A stretch of 64,000 bases of DNA. Origin: Castor canadensis (lineage: Eukaryota; Chordata; Mammalia; Rodentia; Castoridae). The stretch lies in NCBI RefSeq assembly GCF_047511655.1, contig NC_133391.1, positions 120,412,384-120,476,383 on the forward strand. Direction: 5' to 3'. Made by a program: the position numbers and the translations under genes. Below, in pieces: positions 24,542-31,349 of this stretch; position 1 is the stretch's first letter, and each line of letters begins with the position of its first letter. A model generated the notes under the pieces. It ran no database searches and had not been told where the DNA came from. It saw nothing but the letters and a program-made list of their open reading frames with translations.

Positions 24542-26847
24542 ACAAAATATCTTATTTCAGGGTATTCTGAACCTGGGAGAACACACCCTAACATTTTTGT
24601 TACTGTTCAACTAAAATAGTTTTAAATAAGAATTTCCCATAATTTTAACCTCCAGGCATTATTATTTTATATCCTTATTATTCTCATTACCATCCTATTT
24701 AGTTAGTTAAATGCAAGAAATAAAAACATACACCTCCCCAAAATAAGAATGAGCTATCAAGAGCAACAGGCAAGTTTTCAGAATATGTTCATTATAACTC
24801 AACCTCTTAATGTTAAAAAAGAAAGTTAAACGTGGTTCACCATATTCTTTTTGGAGGGAAGGGCTCATGGCATTGGAACTCAGGGCCTCTCCCTTGCTAG
24901 GCAGGTGCTCTCGGACTTGAGCCACGCCCCAGCCCTTTTTTGCTTTAGCTCTGTTTCAGATAGGGTCTTGTGCTTTTTGCCCAGGCATGGCCTCAGATCT
25001 CAATCTTCCTCCCTACACTCTGGAGGAGCTGGGATTACTCTGTGCACCATCATACTCATCCCTGCCACATCCTTTTGTTGTTTGTTTTGTTTCTTTGAGG
25101 CAGGGTCTTACAGTGTGGCTCAGGCTGGCCTTGAACTCAATCCTCCCTCAGCTTCTCAAACGTTGGGATTAGAGAAGCATACTAACACACCAGATTACCA
25201 TATTTTTATTGGCATCATTTAATCCACTAGAAGAAAGTAAATTATAATACACAAATGGATACTTTCCCCTTGTGTCTTTATTAAGTTTTACCACAGTAAA
25301 GAATCAAATTGTGCTCAAGTTGACATTAACGGAGATGTTGATTTTCCTGAGTATGTTACTCTGTTTTACTGAAATTCAGTGGCTGCGTTTTTCTCGTTAG
25401 CATCACAGAGCCATAAAAATGCAGTCAGCAGCTATCTATACACATCTGGTGTCTACTTGCAACAGCAAAGGGAACACCAGACTGGGTTATCTCCGTCACA
25501 GCAAGGAGGACTTTGGAACATTAGCTCATTTAAGTATATATGGCAAGACTTCCATAATAGCTTTCTGTTCTGAGGACTATATATTTTTCACAAGTTTGCA
25601 AGTAACAAGAAAATACGAGGGCTTGGCGGAGGGGTAGCTCAGGTGGTAGAGCACCTGCCTAGCAAGAGGGAGGCCCTGAATTCAAACCCCAGCACAACCC
25701 ACCCCGGAGTGAAGTCACTCACCTCCTGCTGCTCCATATATTCCCTGTGCCTGCGAGCTGCCTCGTGTCTCCACAGCTTGAGGCACACCAGGGCGCTGAT
25801 GAGATAGAGGATCATGGTGACGAACAGGAAGATCATGGCCGCTATCTGTCCTCCTTCTACCCGGCAGAACACTGCATTCATGGGCGTGTTAAATAGAGGA
25901 TAGTAGCACAGCCCACCTCGGTTGGTGTCGTTCACATAGACTATGGCTGCGGCCATGTACAAGATGAACAAGGCGACGTTAATTCCAAACTCAGTAAGGG
26001 GCCACCAATTCGAGTCCAGAAGAATGGTCCGGTAGTACATGGACATGCCAAGGACCAGAAGGATGATGGTGACCACCCACGCTAACCCCGCCACCACGAG
26101 CACAAAGGGGGTCTTGGGGCCGCTGTAGTAGTAGCCCCCGTAGGTGCTGCCCAGGCTGCCCACGCCCGCCACGCCGTAGGGCTGGGAGTAGCCGAACAGG
26201 TTGTACCACTCGCTGTCCTTGTGGATGTAGGCGGTGACACAGGCGAAGACCCCCGCGCCCAGCAGCAGCTGCGCCACGCCCAGGATGCGCAGCAGGCCGG
26301 CCCAGGACTTCATGTAGGCGTAGCGCAGCTGGTACTCCTCCACCTTCTCACTGTAGGTGCGCGCCGTGGGGGACCACGACGGGTCGCGCTCGAGATCGTG
26401 GCCCGGGGGCGACATCCCGCTCAACGTGTCTTCCCACTCTCCCGAGGGCTCTGTGCCCGCGCGGGGCGAATGGCGCCTCGTTCTTCCTGGGGAGGCGGGA
26501 GGGGAACACTCCACGCCATCCGAGATGTATCTGATGTCCGACTTATCCCACTCGGGGTCCTTTTTCTTCCCTCGGAAGAAGTTCTTCCAGGAGTCGGGGA
26601 CAAAGCGCCTGACAGGTTTGAGATCCGGTGCGATGGCTGGTTCCTCTGTGTCACCTGAGGAGAAGTCTGGGCCGAAGGGAGGCTGTAATGGGAGAGGGGG
26701 AGGTGGCAAGGGATCTGCGCTCACAGCCAGCTCACTGTCGTGAAGAGTCTGGAGGGTTCTTAGGGTGCCATCTTGATAGGGCGAGTCCCTCGGGACCTCA
26801 CTGTAGCCCCCGTCCCGAGTCCTGGATCTTTCACCATTTGATGACAT
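10697..26847 (-). CDS. MARVELD2: MARVELD2 (tricellulin), complete coding span, 6 coding exons, 550 aa
   Basis: Tricellulin is a four-pass membrane protein that seals tricellular tight junctions; loss causes deafness DFNB49 in humans (family knowledge). I joined exons 25723-26847, 22817-22852, 14972-15117, 14574-14745, 11869-11919 and 10697-10819; all junctions are GT-AG, the phases fit, and the frame is open for 550 residues (human about 558). Residues 1-180 are cytoplasmic, with a proline-rich stretch near 46-57. Hydrophobic segments at about 184-206, 247-271, 284-305 and 333-357 form the MARVEL domain, with a Gly/Tyr-rich loop near 222-243. Exons 4-7 encode the charged occludin/ELL-type C-terminal domain, ending NWDVQGYS. 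The start methionine (26847) opens the MSSNGERSR peptide typical of the family. RAD17 lies immediately upstream on the same strand. I see no frameshift or missing exon. Confidence 0.97.
10822..11235. other. Intron 6 unassigned part
   Basis: No recognised repeat or exon to the right of exon 7; ordinary AT-rich intronic sequence. Confidence 0.5.
11238..11785 (-). mobile_element. Tigger/MER44-like DNA transposon remnant
   Basis: On the minus strand it holds ATCCATGGGTTTGCTGTCC, GTTATCAGATCGACTGTC and CTTATTTTATTTAATCATGG in the order of pogo-type Tigger/MER44 elements. A terminal-repeat-like GGATAAGGGAGGACTACTAT lies at the right end. Non-autonomous; no transposase frame. Confidence 0.65.
11869..11919 (-). 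CDS. MARVELD2: MARVELD2 exon 6, 51 bp
   Basis: Seventeen codons, [17 protein letters not shown] (residues 494-510), phase 0 on both sides, between a TTTCCAG acceptor and a GTAAGT donor. Charged helical segment of the occludin/ELL domain. In-frame skipping is possible from its phase. Confidence 0.94.
12140..12255 (+). repeat. MIR
   Basis: GTGTGACCCTGGGAAAGCTA and CCTCAGTTTCCTGATTGGTA are diagnostic MIR core blocks. Confidence 0.75.
12530..12900 (+). repeat. Dimeric 7SL-tRNA SINE followed by a tRNA-type SINE
   Basis: Dimer at 12530-12745 (GCTCACACCTATAATCCTAG; CCCATCACAAAAAAAGGGCT linker) and monomer at 12815-12895. Both in MARVELD2 intron 5. Confidence 0.8.
12910..13785. other. Intron 5 unassigned stretch
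   Basis: Open stretches of 70-80 codons occur at 13215-13743 on both strands, without homology signs or splice sites in frame. I regard it as intronic sequence. Confidence 0.5.
13788..13907 (-). repeat. 7SL/B1-like SINE
   Basis: Reversed Alu/B1-type body: TGACCTTGAACTCCTGGGCT, CCTCAGCTTCCCGAGTAGCT and GCACGTGCTACCACACTTGG. Confidence 0.8.
14283..14499. repeat. ID SINE pair in opposite orientation
   Basis: Plus-strand ID at 14283-14365 and minus-strand ID at 14424-14499, both within 300 bases of the exon 5 donor. They could pair in the transcript. Confidence 0.75.
14574..14745 (-). CDS. MARVELD2: MARVELD2 exon 5
   Basis: 172 bp. It completes the split Ala codon, then reads [17 protein letters not shown] and on through [11 protein letters not shown] (residues 436-493). 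The acceptor is CCTCAG and the donor GTGGGT. This is the first helical part of the occludin/ELL domain, rich in Glu and Leu heptads. Ends in phase 0. Confidence 0.95.
14972..15117 (-). CDS. MARVELD2: MARVELD2 exon 4
   Basis: 146 bp after a CTGCAG acceptor, starting [11 protein letters not shown] and ending MPDYV plus two bases of an Ala codon, with a GTGAGT donor; it ends in phase 2. Codes residues 388-435. It forms the proline- and basic-rich lead into the occludin/ELL domain ([16 protein letters not shown]). Confidence 0.95.
15362..15448 (+). repeat. ID SINE
   Basis: GGTGGGGATGTAGCTCAGGG through AGGCCCAGGTCATATCCTCAG; MARVELD2 intron 3. Confidence 0.8.
15450..16235. other. Intron 3 stretch, with a MIR-like piece at about 16140-16225
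   Basis: Mostly unassigned. GATGAGGTCTGGAGAGGCTAGG resembles MIR in plus orientation, shortened here to its core. No exon seen. Confidence 0.4.
16245..16323 (-). repeat. ID SINE
   Basis: TGCTGGGGATGGACACAGGG, GTAGGCAAGCGCTCTACCTC and CCCCCAGC: reversed ID element. Confidence 0.8.
16330..17190. other. Intron 3 stretch with a chance open frame
   Basis: A 161-codon plus-strand open stretch at 16373-16858 has no signal, domain or splice support and lies antisense within the intron; no repeat recognised. Confidence 0.45.
17195..17422. repeat. Inverted pair of 7SL-like SINEs
   Basis: Plus copy 17195-17310 (GGGCATGGTGGGGCACACCT) and minus copy 17325-17422 (ACCACCATGTCCAGC end) separated by an A-rich loop. 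Confidence 0.75.
17425..18235. other. Intron 3 unassigned AT-rich stretch
   Basis: No recognised repeat or exon. Confidence 0.5.
18238..18500 (+). repeat. Three SINE fragments in series
   Basis: Dimer-derived piece 18238-18360 and two ID-like tails at 18368-18415 and 18440-18500 (TAAGGCCCTGGATTCGATTC). Confidence 0.7.
18560..18650 (+). repeat. MIR-like fragment
   Basis: GGATTACAGAGCTGGTGAGT and preceding GTTGAGAGAAGATAAGTAC resemble the MIR core; weak. Confidence 0.4.
18903..19085 (+). repeat. tRNA-type SINE, (AAAAC)n and ID fragment
   Basis: GAGTGGCTCAAGTGGTAGAG at 18912 with near-consensus body, then AAAAC repeats and an ID-like piece at 19010-19080. Confidence 0.8.
19090..19580. other. 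Intron 3 unassigned stretch
   Basis: GC-moderate, possibly an old LTR because of its composition and lack of repeats I know, but no diagnostic ends seen. Overlapping opposite-strand open stretches (98 and 127 codons) appear to be chance. Confidence 0.35.
19595..19905 (-). repeat. Two ID SINEs and a (TG)n microsatellite
   Basis: ID at 19595-19672; (TG)n at 19791-19835 leading into a second ID at 19838-19905. The second ID begins exactly where the microsatellite ends. Confidence 0.75.
20218..20345 (-). repeat. 7SL-like SINE
   Basis: T-run then TTTGAGACAAAGTTGTACTA and CCTCAGCCTCCTGAATGCTG: reversed 7SL-type element. Confidence 0.75.
20588..20790 (+). repeat. Dimeric 7SL-tRNA SINE
   Basis: CAAGCTGGGTGTGGTGGCAC start, tRNA-type half ending TTCAAACCCTGCTGTGGCC. 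Confidence 0.8.
20795..21385. other. Intron 3 unassigned stretch
   Basis: No exon or repeat recognised. Confidence 0.45.
21390..21630 (+). repeat. Dimeric 7SL-tRNA SINE with (CAAA)n tail
   Basis: GTTGGGTGCTGGTGGCCTAA start, ATGGACTGGAGGTGTGGCAC junction, tail of AAAC repeats. Confidence 0.8.
21872..22240 (+). repeat. Multimeric SINE with three 7SL-like units
   Basis: Units start near 21876, 21999 and 22122, each with a GG(T/C)GG(T/C)A-type head and GGAGGAT box; the third is diverged and no tRNA unit is seen at its end. Confidence 0.65.
22285..22490 (+). repeat. MIR
   Basis: TGAATTCTCCCAGCAGACTC, GACAAATGAAGCAACAGAAG and AGAACTGGCCTAACATGCC follow the MIR core order. Confidence 0.65.
22491..23138. 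other. Intronic sequence around MARVELD2 exon 3
   Basis: No repeat recognised apart from the micro-exon at 22817-22852. Confidence 0.5.
22817..22852 (-). CDS. MARVELD2: MARVELD2 exon 3, 36-bp micro-exon
   Basis: Twelve codons reading [12 protein letters not shown] (residues 376-387), phase 0 at both ends, flanked by a CAG acceptor and a GTAAGA donor. The peptide matches the tricellulin linker between the last membrane segment and the occludin-like domain. Because it is in frame on both sides it could be skipped without a frameshift. Confidence 0.93.
23139..23600 (-). mobile_element. L1 3' UTR fragment with SINE at a shared internal site
   Basis: GTTGTACTGGGGGACATTGT, AAAAAGTTCTCACA, then a plus-strand dimeric SINE (23191-23395), then TTCTTACAATATTTCATAGT and TTGAATTCACCCCC. 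Compare copy 1 at 7840-8150. Confidence 0.7.
23600..24130. other. Intron 2 AT-rich stretch
   Basis: Probably old L1-derived in part (CCTTGTAACATTTTCATGTA), not certain. No exon. Confidence 0.4.
24150..24437. mobile_element. L1 ORF2 fragments in head-to-head inversion
   Basis: 24150-24295 reads as minus-strand L1 (TTTTCTCCCACTCTGTGGGT), while 24296-24437 reads as plus-strand ORF2 (AGAACTTTCTCAAAAGAAGA). Both match neighbouring parts of the L1 at 46556-48080. Confidence 0.75.
24438..24539 (+). repeat. Truncated 7SL-like SINE and (AC)n
   Basis: GGTGGCACACACCTGTTATC fragment breaks into a (AC)n run at 24502-24539. Confidence 0.7.
24850..25195 (-). repeat. Multimeric SINE (tRNA-like plus two 7SL-like units)
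   Basis: Reversed tRNA-type (CTTGCTAGGCAGGTGCTCTC), then two 7SL-type bodies, the last with GGCTCAGGCTGGCCTTGAAC. The 123-codon open stretch over it is not a gene. Confidence 0.7.
25200..25620. other. Intron 2 unassigned stretch
   Basis: No repeat or exon recognised. Confidence 0.45.
25622..25700 (+). repeat. tRNA-type SINE beside the MARVELD2 exon 2 donor
   Basis: GGGGTAGCTCAGGTGGTAGA and TTCAAACCCCAGCACAACCC; ends about 20 bases from the exon boundary at 25723. Confidence 0.8.
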
Positions 26848-26862
26848 TTGTGATTTTCACAC
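25723..26862 (-). CDS. MARVELD2: MARVELD2 exon 2: start codon, N-terminal tail and whole MARVEL domain
   Basis: The ATG is at 26847-26845, with 15 bases of 5' UTR back to an AG acceptor at 26863-26864. The exon codes residues 1-375, ending EYMEQQE just before a GTGAGT donor (25722-25717), phase 0. It holds all four membrane segments. The acceptor tract is weak, so the exact 5' edge is inferred. The 3' half is GC-rich compared with the flanking introns. A SINE begins about 20 bases beyond the donor. Confidence 0.95.
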
Positions 26863-26864
26863 CT

Positions 26865-27700
26865 GTGGCCAAGATTAAAGTCATCACTCCTGTTTAGTTA
26901 TGGATCCTTCAGTGGTGCTGATTTTATTCACTTAGTTACAAAGAGTATCCAGGAGACCGACCTGATCATGTCTAATTATTACCATATACAAAATTGAGAA
27001 AATGCATACATTTTAAACACATGTAACAATTAGATTACCCAAGTATATAGTTAGTATTCTATGCCATTTTAAGTGTAATACAATTTTAAATCTGTTTTGA
27101 ATTTCCCATAATGAAACATTTAGAAGACTAATTTATGAAACCTATAACAAGAAAATGTAAAAACCAAAAATTGAGCAACACAGAAGGCTAACATATGCGA
27201 GAGTCCTTTCCTCAAACATCTAAGTGTAAATATTTAAGCGTCTGAGCACACCAAAACTGACTGGGTCAGCAAATACTCTACATTCTCATTAACTCACATG
27301 TGCTCTAGGATGGGTCAGGAGAAGCAGTTTCTCCAAACACAGAAAGTGAGAGCTTCCCTTCCCAAATCAAGGAAGTCAGTTTAGAGAACTTCCCTCTAAA
27401 ACATTTAACACTTGACAGTACATGCTAAAAACTGAATTCTCAGAGGTAAGAATCAGCAGACTGAGGCGCCCCAGAGGACAAAACAGCAGCAGCAATGATC
27501 ATGAATGCTATTCTTTCCAGAGCAATTATCTAAAAGCCATTTGGTACCACCATGGACAAACTAAGTATCTTAGAAGGACTCCAATCCACCTCAAAAAATA
27601 CAGTGTGGAAAAGGTACTGTTACTAAGCCTGTGGATTTCGTCCATGAAATCAGTGACCTGCACACATACATAATAAGGAAATAATTTCCTAACGTGCTAC
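26865..27700. other. Intron 1, left part, unassigned
   Basis: AT-rich, repeat-poor sequence upstream of exon 2. No exon seen. Confidence 0.5.
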
Positions 27701-27707
27701 TACATTT

Positions 27708-27808
27708 AAGAAACATTGAAGGGAGGGGGTGGGGGCAGGGGGGAGAAATGAACCAAGCCTTGTATGCACATATGAATAATAAAAGAAAAAAAAAAAAGAA
27801 ACATTGAA
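27708..27808 (+). mobile_element. Very short L1 3' end insertion with 13-bp target-site duplication
   Basis: Only about 75 bp of the L1 3' UTR end (GGGAGGGGGTGGGGGCAGGG to CACATATGAATAATAAAAG) plus an A tail, bounded by AAGAAACATTGAA at 27708-27720 and 27796-27808. Confidence 0.9.
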
Positions 27809-27964
27809 TTTCTCCCTCCAATTGCCTATAACATTTATTGAAGACTTACTAGACACATGGTATTGTACTTGACACTGTAACAAAATTCAAATGGGTAGTT
27901 CTATCTTTAAGGTATTGAACAATCTGGAAACTCCTAAAGCTTTGTTAAATTTTACTTTATAAAA

Positions 27965-28390
27965 TGGAGACCTATAGCTGGACGTGGTGGTTCACACACC
28001 TGTAATCCCAGCTACTTGGGAGGCAGAGGCAGGAGGACTGAGAGTGAGACCAGCCGCCACAAAATTAGCAAACTTTAACTTAAAAGCAAAATACAAGCTG
28101 GTTGCAGTGACTCAAACAGATAATCCTAGCTACTAGGGAAGTAAAGATCAAGACCTCATCTCAACCAATAAAATATCTGGGAGTAGTGGCACATACCTAT
28201 CATCCAACTAATGTGGGAAGTGTGAATAGAAGGTTTGTGGTCCACACCAGCCCAGGCATAAAAGCAAGACCCCTATTGGAAAAAGAACTAAAGCAAAAAG
28301 GGCTGAGGGTGTGGCTCAAGTGGTAGAGCACCTGCCAGCAAGCACAAGGTTCGAGTTCAACCCCCAGTAACACACAGACACACACAAAGG
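27965..28390 (+). repeat. Multimeric SINE: three 7SL-like units and a tRNA-like unit
   Basis: Units near 27975, 28105 and 28180, then a tRNA-type unit from 28300 with GTGTGGCTCAAGTGGTAGAG. Confidence 0.65.
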
Positions 28391-28540
28391 CATGCTGAAG
28401 TTGCATCTATGAACAAAGCTGCCTGTCTTCATGGAGTTTAAATTCTACTGGGGTGGTGACAAGTGATAGTAAAGTGACATATGTATTACGTGAAGGGACA
28501 AAGTTTAAAAAGGTGGTTGAGGAGTGCATTGCAGGCTCAG

Positions 28541-28570
28541 TCTAATTCTAATTCTAATTCTAATTCTAAT
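28541..28570 (+). repeat. Hexamer tandem repeat (TCTAAT)n
   Basis: About five perfect copies of TCTAAT/ATTCTA inside the L2-like remnant. Confidence 0.8.
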
Positions 28571-28944
28571 CTTAAGTGGAGTGGCCACAGAGGTCTTCAC
28601 AGAGAAGGTGGCACAGAACCAAAGAAGAGGAGAAACCCAGGCAGGTGTCAGGGAGGAGCCAGTGCTCCAGGCAAAGTGACACAGCCACTGCAAAGTCGCC
28701 AAAGCTCTGTGACAGGAGTGCCTAGCATGTTGAAGAAACACCAATGCATGGCAGCCAGTGTGGCAGTGGAATGAGGCATGTGGAAGAACCACGGCTATCT
28801 GAAATCCACTGAAAGGGACTATGGCTTTTACTTCCAGCGAGTGAGAGACAAGTGACAATGATCTGTCCTGTTTTAACAAGATCACTTTGGATGCAGTGTT
28901 GAGAACATGCTCCAGAAGACAGCGCTAAAACATGGAAACATGAG

Positions 28945-29795
28945 CCAGTGAAATAATCCATTGGCTCATGGTGGTGCCAGGGAGACAGTGAGGAGTTAAA
29001 TTCTAGAGAGAGGAAATTGAAAAGTTCAAACACAATAAAAAGAGGAGAACCTCTGAGCACCCATCCAGCAGCTTCAACAATTAATCGTCCATGGCCAATC
29101 TTACTTCTCTATATGCGCCCATCCTAGTCCCTCTGCCAGTAGGTTACTTTGAAGTGCACCCCAGACATCTGATCATTTAACTGTCAATTTTTCACTTCTC
29201 CATCCTTGGGGAAGAGCAGGTTGAACAGTTTCAGATGCCTGTTAGGAGATGTCACAGAGGCAGCACACCTACAGAGGTATGTACAGCCACCAACCCATGC
29301 AGTCCTCTGAAGGGTGAGGTGGACGGGGAAGAAGTCCAGGAAGGAGTTTCAGGGTCTCCTAATCCTCCAGTCGGGGAGGATTAACGGTGATAGCCCCAGC
29401 ATGGTGCTGGTGCCAAGGAAAGCACAGCTCTCTAAATGACAGCAGTTATTTTTGTCCCTTTGCCTGAAAAGGTCTACATACAAGAAATGTATGGAACTGA
29501 TATATTTTTTGAAATACATTCCTAAGAAATGTGCACTCAAAAGCACAATAACTTTAGCAAGTCTTACGCAATATACTTATGATATATATGCAATCACAGG
29601 ATACGCCATTGCTTAATTCAACTCCCTTGTAAAACTTTGATTCACAGCAATGGATTCACCTGTGTAAAGCGGCTTTTTTGAATCAGACCACTTTATCGTT
29701 CACATAAAAAACACAAGATGTAAGTGTTTAGATTGTGGAAGAGCAAAAAATGCGATCTTAAAGAGAAGCCAGGAGTATTTTATCACGTCTGGACA
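28945..29795. other. Intron 1 unassigned stretch
   Basis: No exon or named repeat; approaches the CpG island on the right. Confidence 0.5.
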
Positions 29796-29799
29796 CTCC

Positions 29800-30520
29800 G
29801 ACATTTTTCGGGCGTTCGCGCGGCCCGGCCGGCCGAGGCTGAGCGCGCCTTTGTCTGGCTGGAAGCCGGGACCCGGCTCCATTCCTGGAAGGATCTCAGG
29901 GGCCGCGGCGGTGGCGGGAGAAATGGTTTCTTGGGCGAAGTGTCGCAGGAAGCTACCCGGCTACCTGTGCGCACGCGAGGTCACCTGTGTGGCGAGTAGT
30001 TTTCCTGGAACCCAGGGGCCTGTGCAGCAGGGGACCCCCTCTTCCTCCCCCGGACAGGTACCGAGCATCCCGGCGCGAGTGCCCCGGCCCGGTCCCCGCG
30101 CGTCCCTCCCCAAAGCGGCCAGAACTCAGTCGGCCGGCGTCCCGCCCCGTCCCGGGTCCGCACGGCAGGACGGCCGCAGGGAGGGGCGGCGCGGTGCGCG
30201 CCGGAAGGCGGCGGCGGGGACACCTGCGACCGCTCACCGAGCCCGTCCACCGCCCCGCCGAGCCCCGCACCTGCCCCCGCCCCGCAGCCGCCGCGCTCAC
30301 CTGCGCCGCCGCCGCCGCCGGGAGGAGGACGCGCTCGCCGCCGCCGGGGTACCGAAACCCGCTCGGGCGCGCGGGCGGGCGGGGCCGGAGGGCGGGCTGT
30401 GCGGGCTTCGCCCCGCCCGGCTCCGTCAGCAGCTCCCACCCGGCCAAGCTTGGCCAGGAAGGCAGTTCCGGCACGGTGGCACCGTCCCCTTCCGTCCCCA
30501 CCTTTGGAGACGTTTGCCCT
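29800..30520. promoter_or_regulatory. CpG island between RAD17 and MARVELD2 (MARVELD2 promoter)
   Basis: About 700 bp of very GC-rich, CpG-dense sequence in an otherwise AT-rich window. It covers the presumed MARVELD2 exon 1, its upstream region and the start of intron 1. It has GGGCGG/CCCGCC boxes and no obvious TATA box near exon 1. It sits between the RAD17 3' UTR and MARVELD2 intron 1, so a housekeeping-type MARVELD2 promoter is the simplest reading. Confidence 0.85.
30301..30360 (-). other. MARVELD2: MARVELD2 noncoding exon 1 (donor clear, start approximate)
   Basis: A GGCGGCGGCGCAG sequence ends at 30301 and is followed on the minus strand by a GTGAGC donor inside the CpG island. Exon 2 needs an upstream noncoding exon because its 5' UTR ends at an acceptor. 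The exon contains a GCC/GGC triplet run (30302-30320). The transcription start was not determined and may lie further right, up to about 30,450. Confidence 0.6.
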
Positions 30521-30594
30521 GAGGAAGGGACGAGGCACCGGGCCTAACACATGGCACGCAGTGCAGGTTAGGCAGTGTCGAAAAATAGGAGAAG

Positions 30595-31102
30595 CAAGAT
30601 GAAAGCCAACACTTTAATTTTGACATAAATTATGTAAATACTTTACAAAAAGTATCTAAAATATTCTGCTGTACAACATATAAAACGGTATCTGAGAAGC
30701 TGGCGATAAACTGAAAATAAGGCACAAAGTTTTATTTACACTCATAATTGCATCCTATACTATTTTATAAATATTTACAACATTCCACAAAATTCTTGTA
30801 TTCTGGATTATTCGTTCACATTTTCTGATATTTGGCATAATATTCATACTTCATACACACTGACCTCCTCTTCTCCCTAAACCATTCGCAAATCTAAATA
30901 AATACTACAGAAAAATGTTCAGAGTACTTGAAGGCTTGATTTTCCATTTACTTCAAGATGACATAGTTGCTTGTGATGAAATACTACAAGAATAAAGAAC
31001 TAAACTGTCACTCACCAGAAAAGTATATTAGCTCTGTTCAAGTACCCCTAAGTAACACTAAAATCAATCTGTCCAATAGCAATCTGGTTGGCAGGTGGGT
31101 TT
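30595..31102 (-). other. RAD17: RAD17 3' UTR with candidate polyadenylation signals
   Basis: AT-rich, repeat-free sequence after the RAD17 stop. Minus-strand AATAAA at 30731-30736 and ATTAAA at 30613-30618 are candidate signals. If the distal one is used, the RAD17 transcript ends about 250-300 bases from the MARVELD2 first exon. Confidence 0.6.
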
Positions 31103-31349
31103 CTATGTGCCATCACTGTCATAGTCCTCTATTATCATGTCTTCTTCTTCCATGTCCACTTTTGAGGACAGGGGCTGAGGCTGGCTGGCAGGCAGGTCAC
31201 TCCCACTATTCTGACTCAAAGGAAGAGACCAGGCTTCAGGCTCAGCAGGAGCCGCTTCCCTGTGAGTCTCCTCTGCAGGCCTGGCTTCATCTCCGCTGTC
31301 AGGGTCCATCACTCCATGCTCCCTGTCAGTCAGCGCTTCCATTTTCAAT
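31103..31349 (-). CDS. RAD17: RAD17 coding exon 16: C-terminus and stop
   Basis: After a CACAG acceptor the frame gives [12 protein letters not shown] through two SQ motifs (PLSQNS, PASQPQ) to the acidic tail [10 protein letters not shown] and TAG at 31105-31103. The SQ pair corresponds to the ATR/ATM target serines of human RAD17 (family knowledge), so checkpoint phosphorylation is likely retained. Confidence 0.97.

Larger units (their letters stand above)
27828..28940 (+). mobile_element. Old L2-like LINE remnant with a SINE inserted
   Basis: TAACATTTATTGAAGACTTA at the left, TTCATGGAGTTTAAATTCTA and GATCACTTTGGATGCAGTGT at the right follow the order of an ancient mammalian L2-type repeat. 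Interrupted by the SINE at 27965-28390. Family assignment is tentative. Confidence 0.5.

Noticed and set aside
24851-25222. 123-codon plus-strand open stretch
   Set aside because: Covers a reversed multimeric SINE; the frame is repeat-derived.
26221-26743. Plus-strand open stretches of 128-145 codons opposite MARVELD2 exon 2
   Set aside because: Antisense shadows of the GC-rich coding exon.
28505-29060. Minus-strand open stretches of 112-126 codons
   Set aside because: Overlap an old L2-like repeat and the hexamer run; no family signature.
29851-30550. Several overlapping open stretches of 180-220 codons on both strands
   Set aside because: They lie in the CpG island, where low stop-codon frequency makes long chance frames on both strands. 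Composition is Pro/Arg/Ala-rich with no domain.
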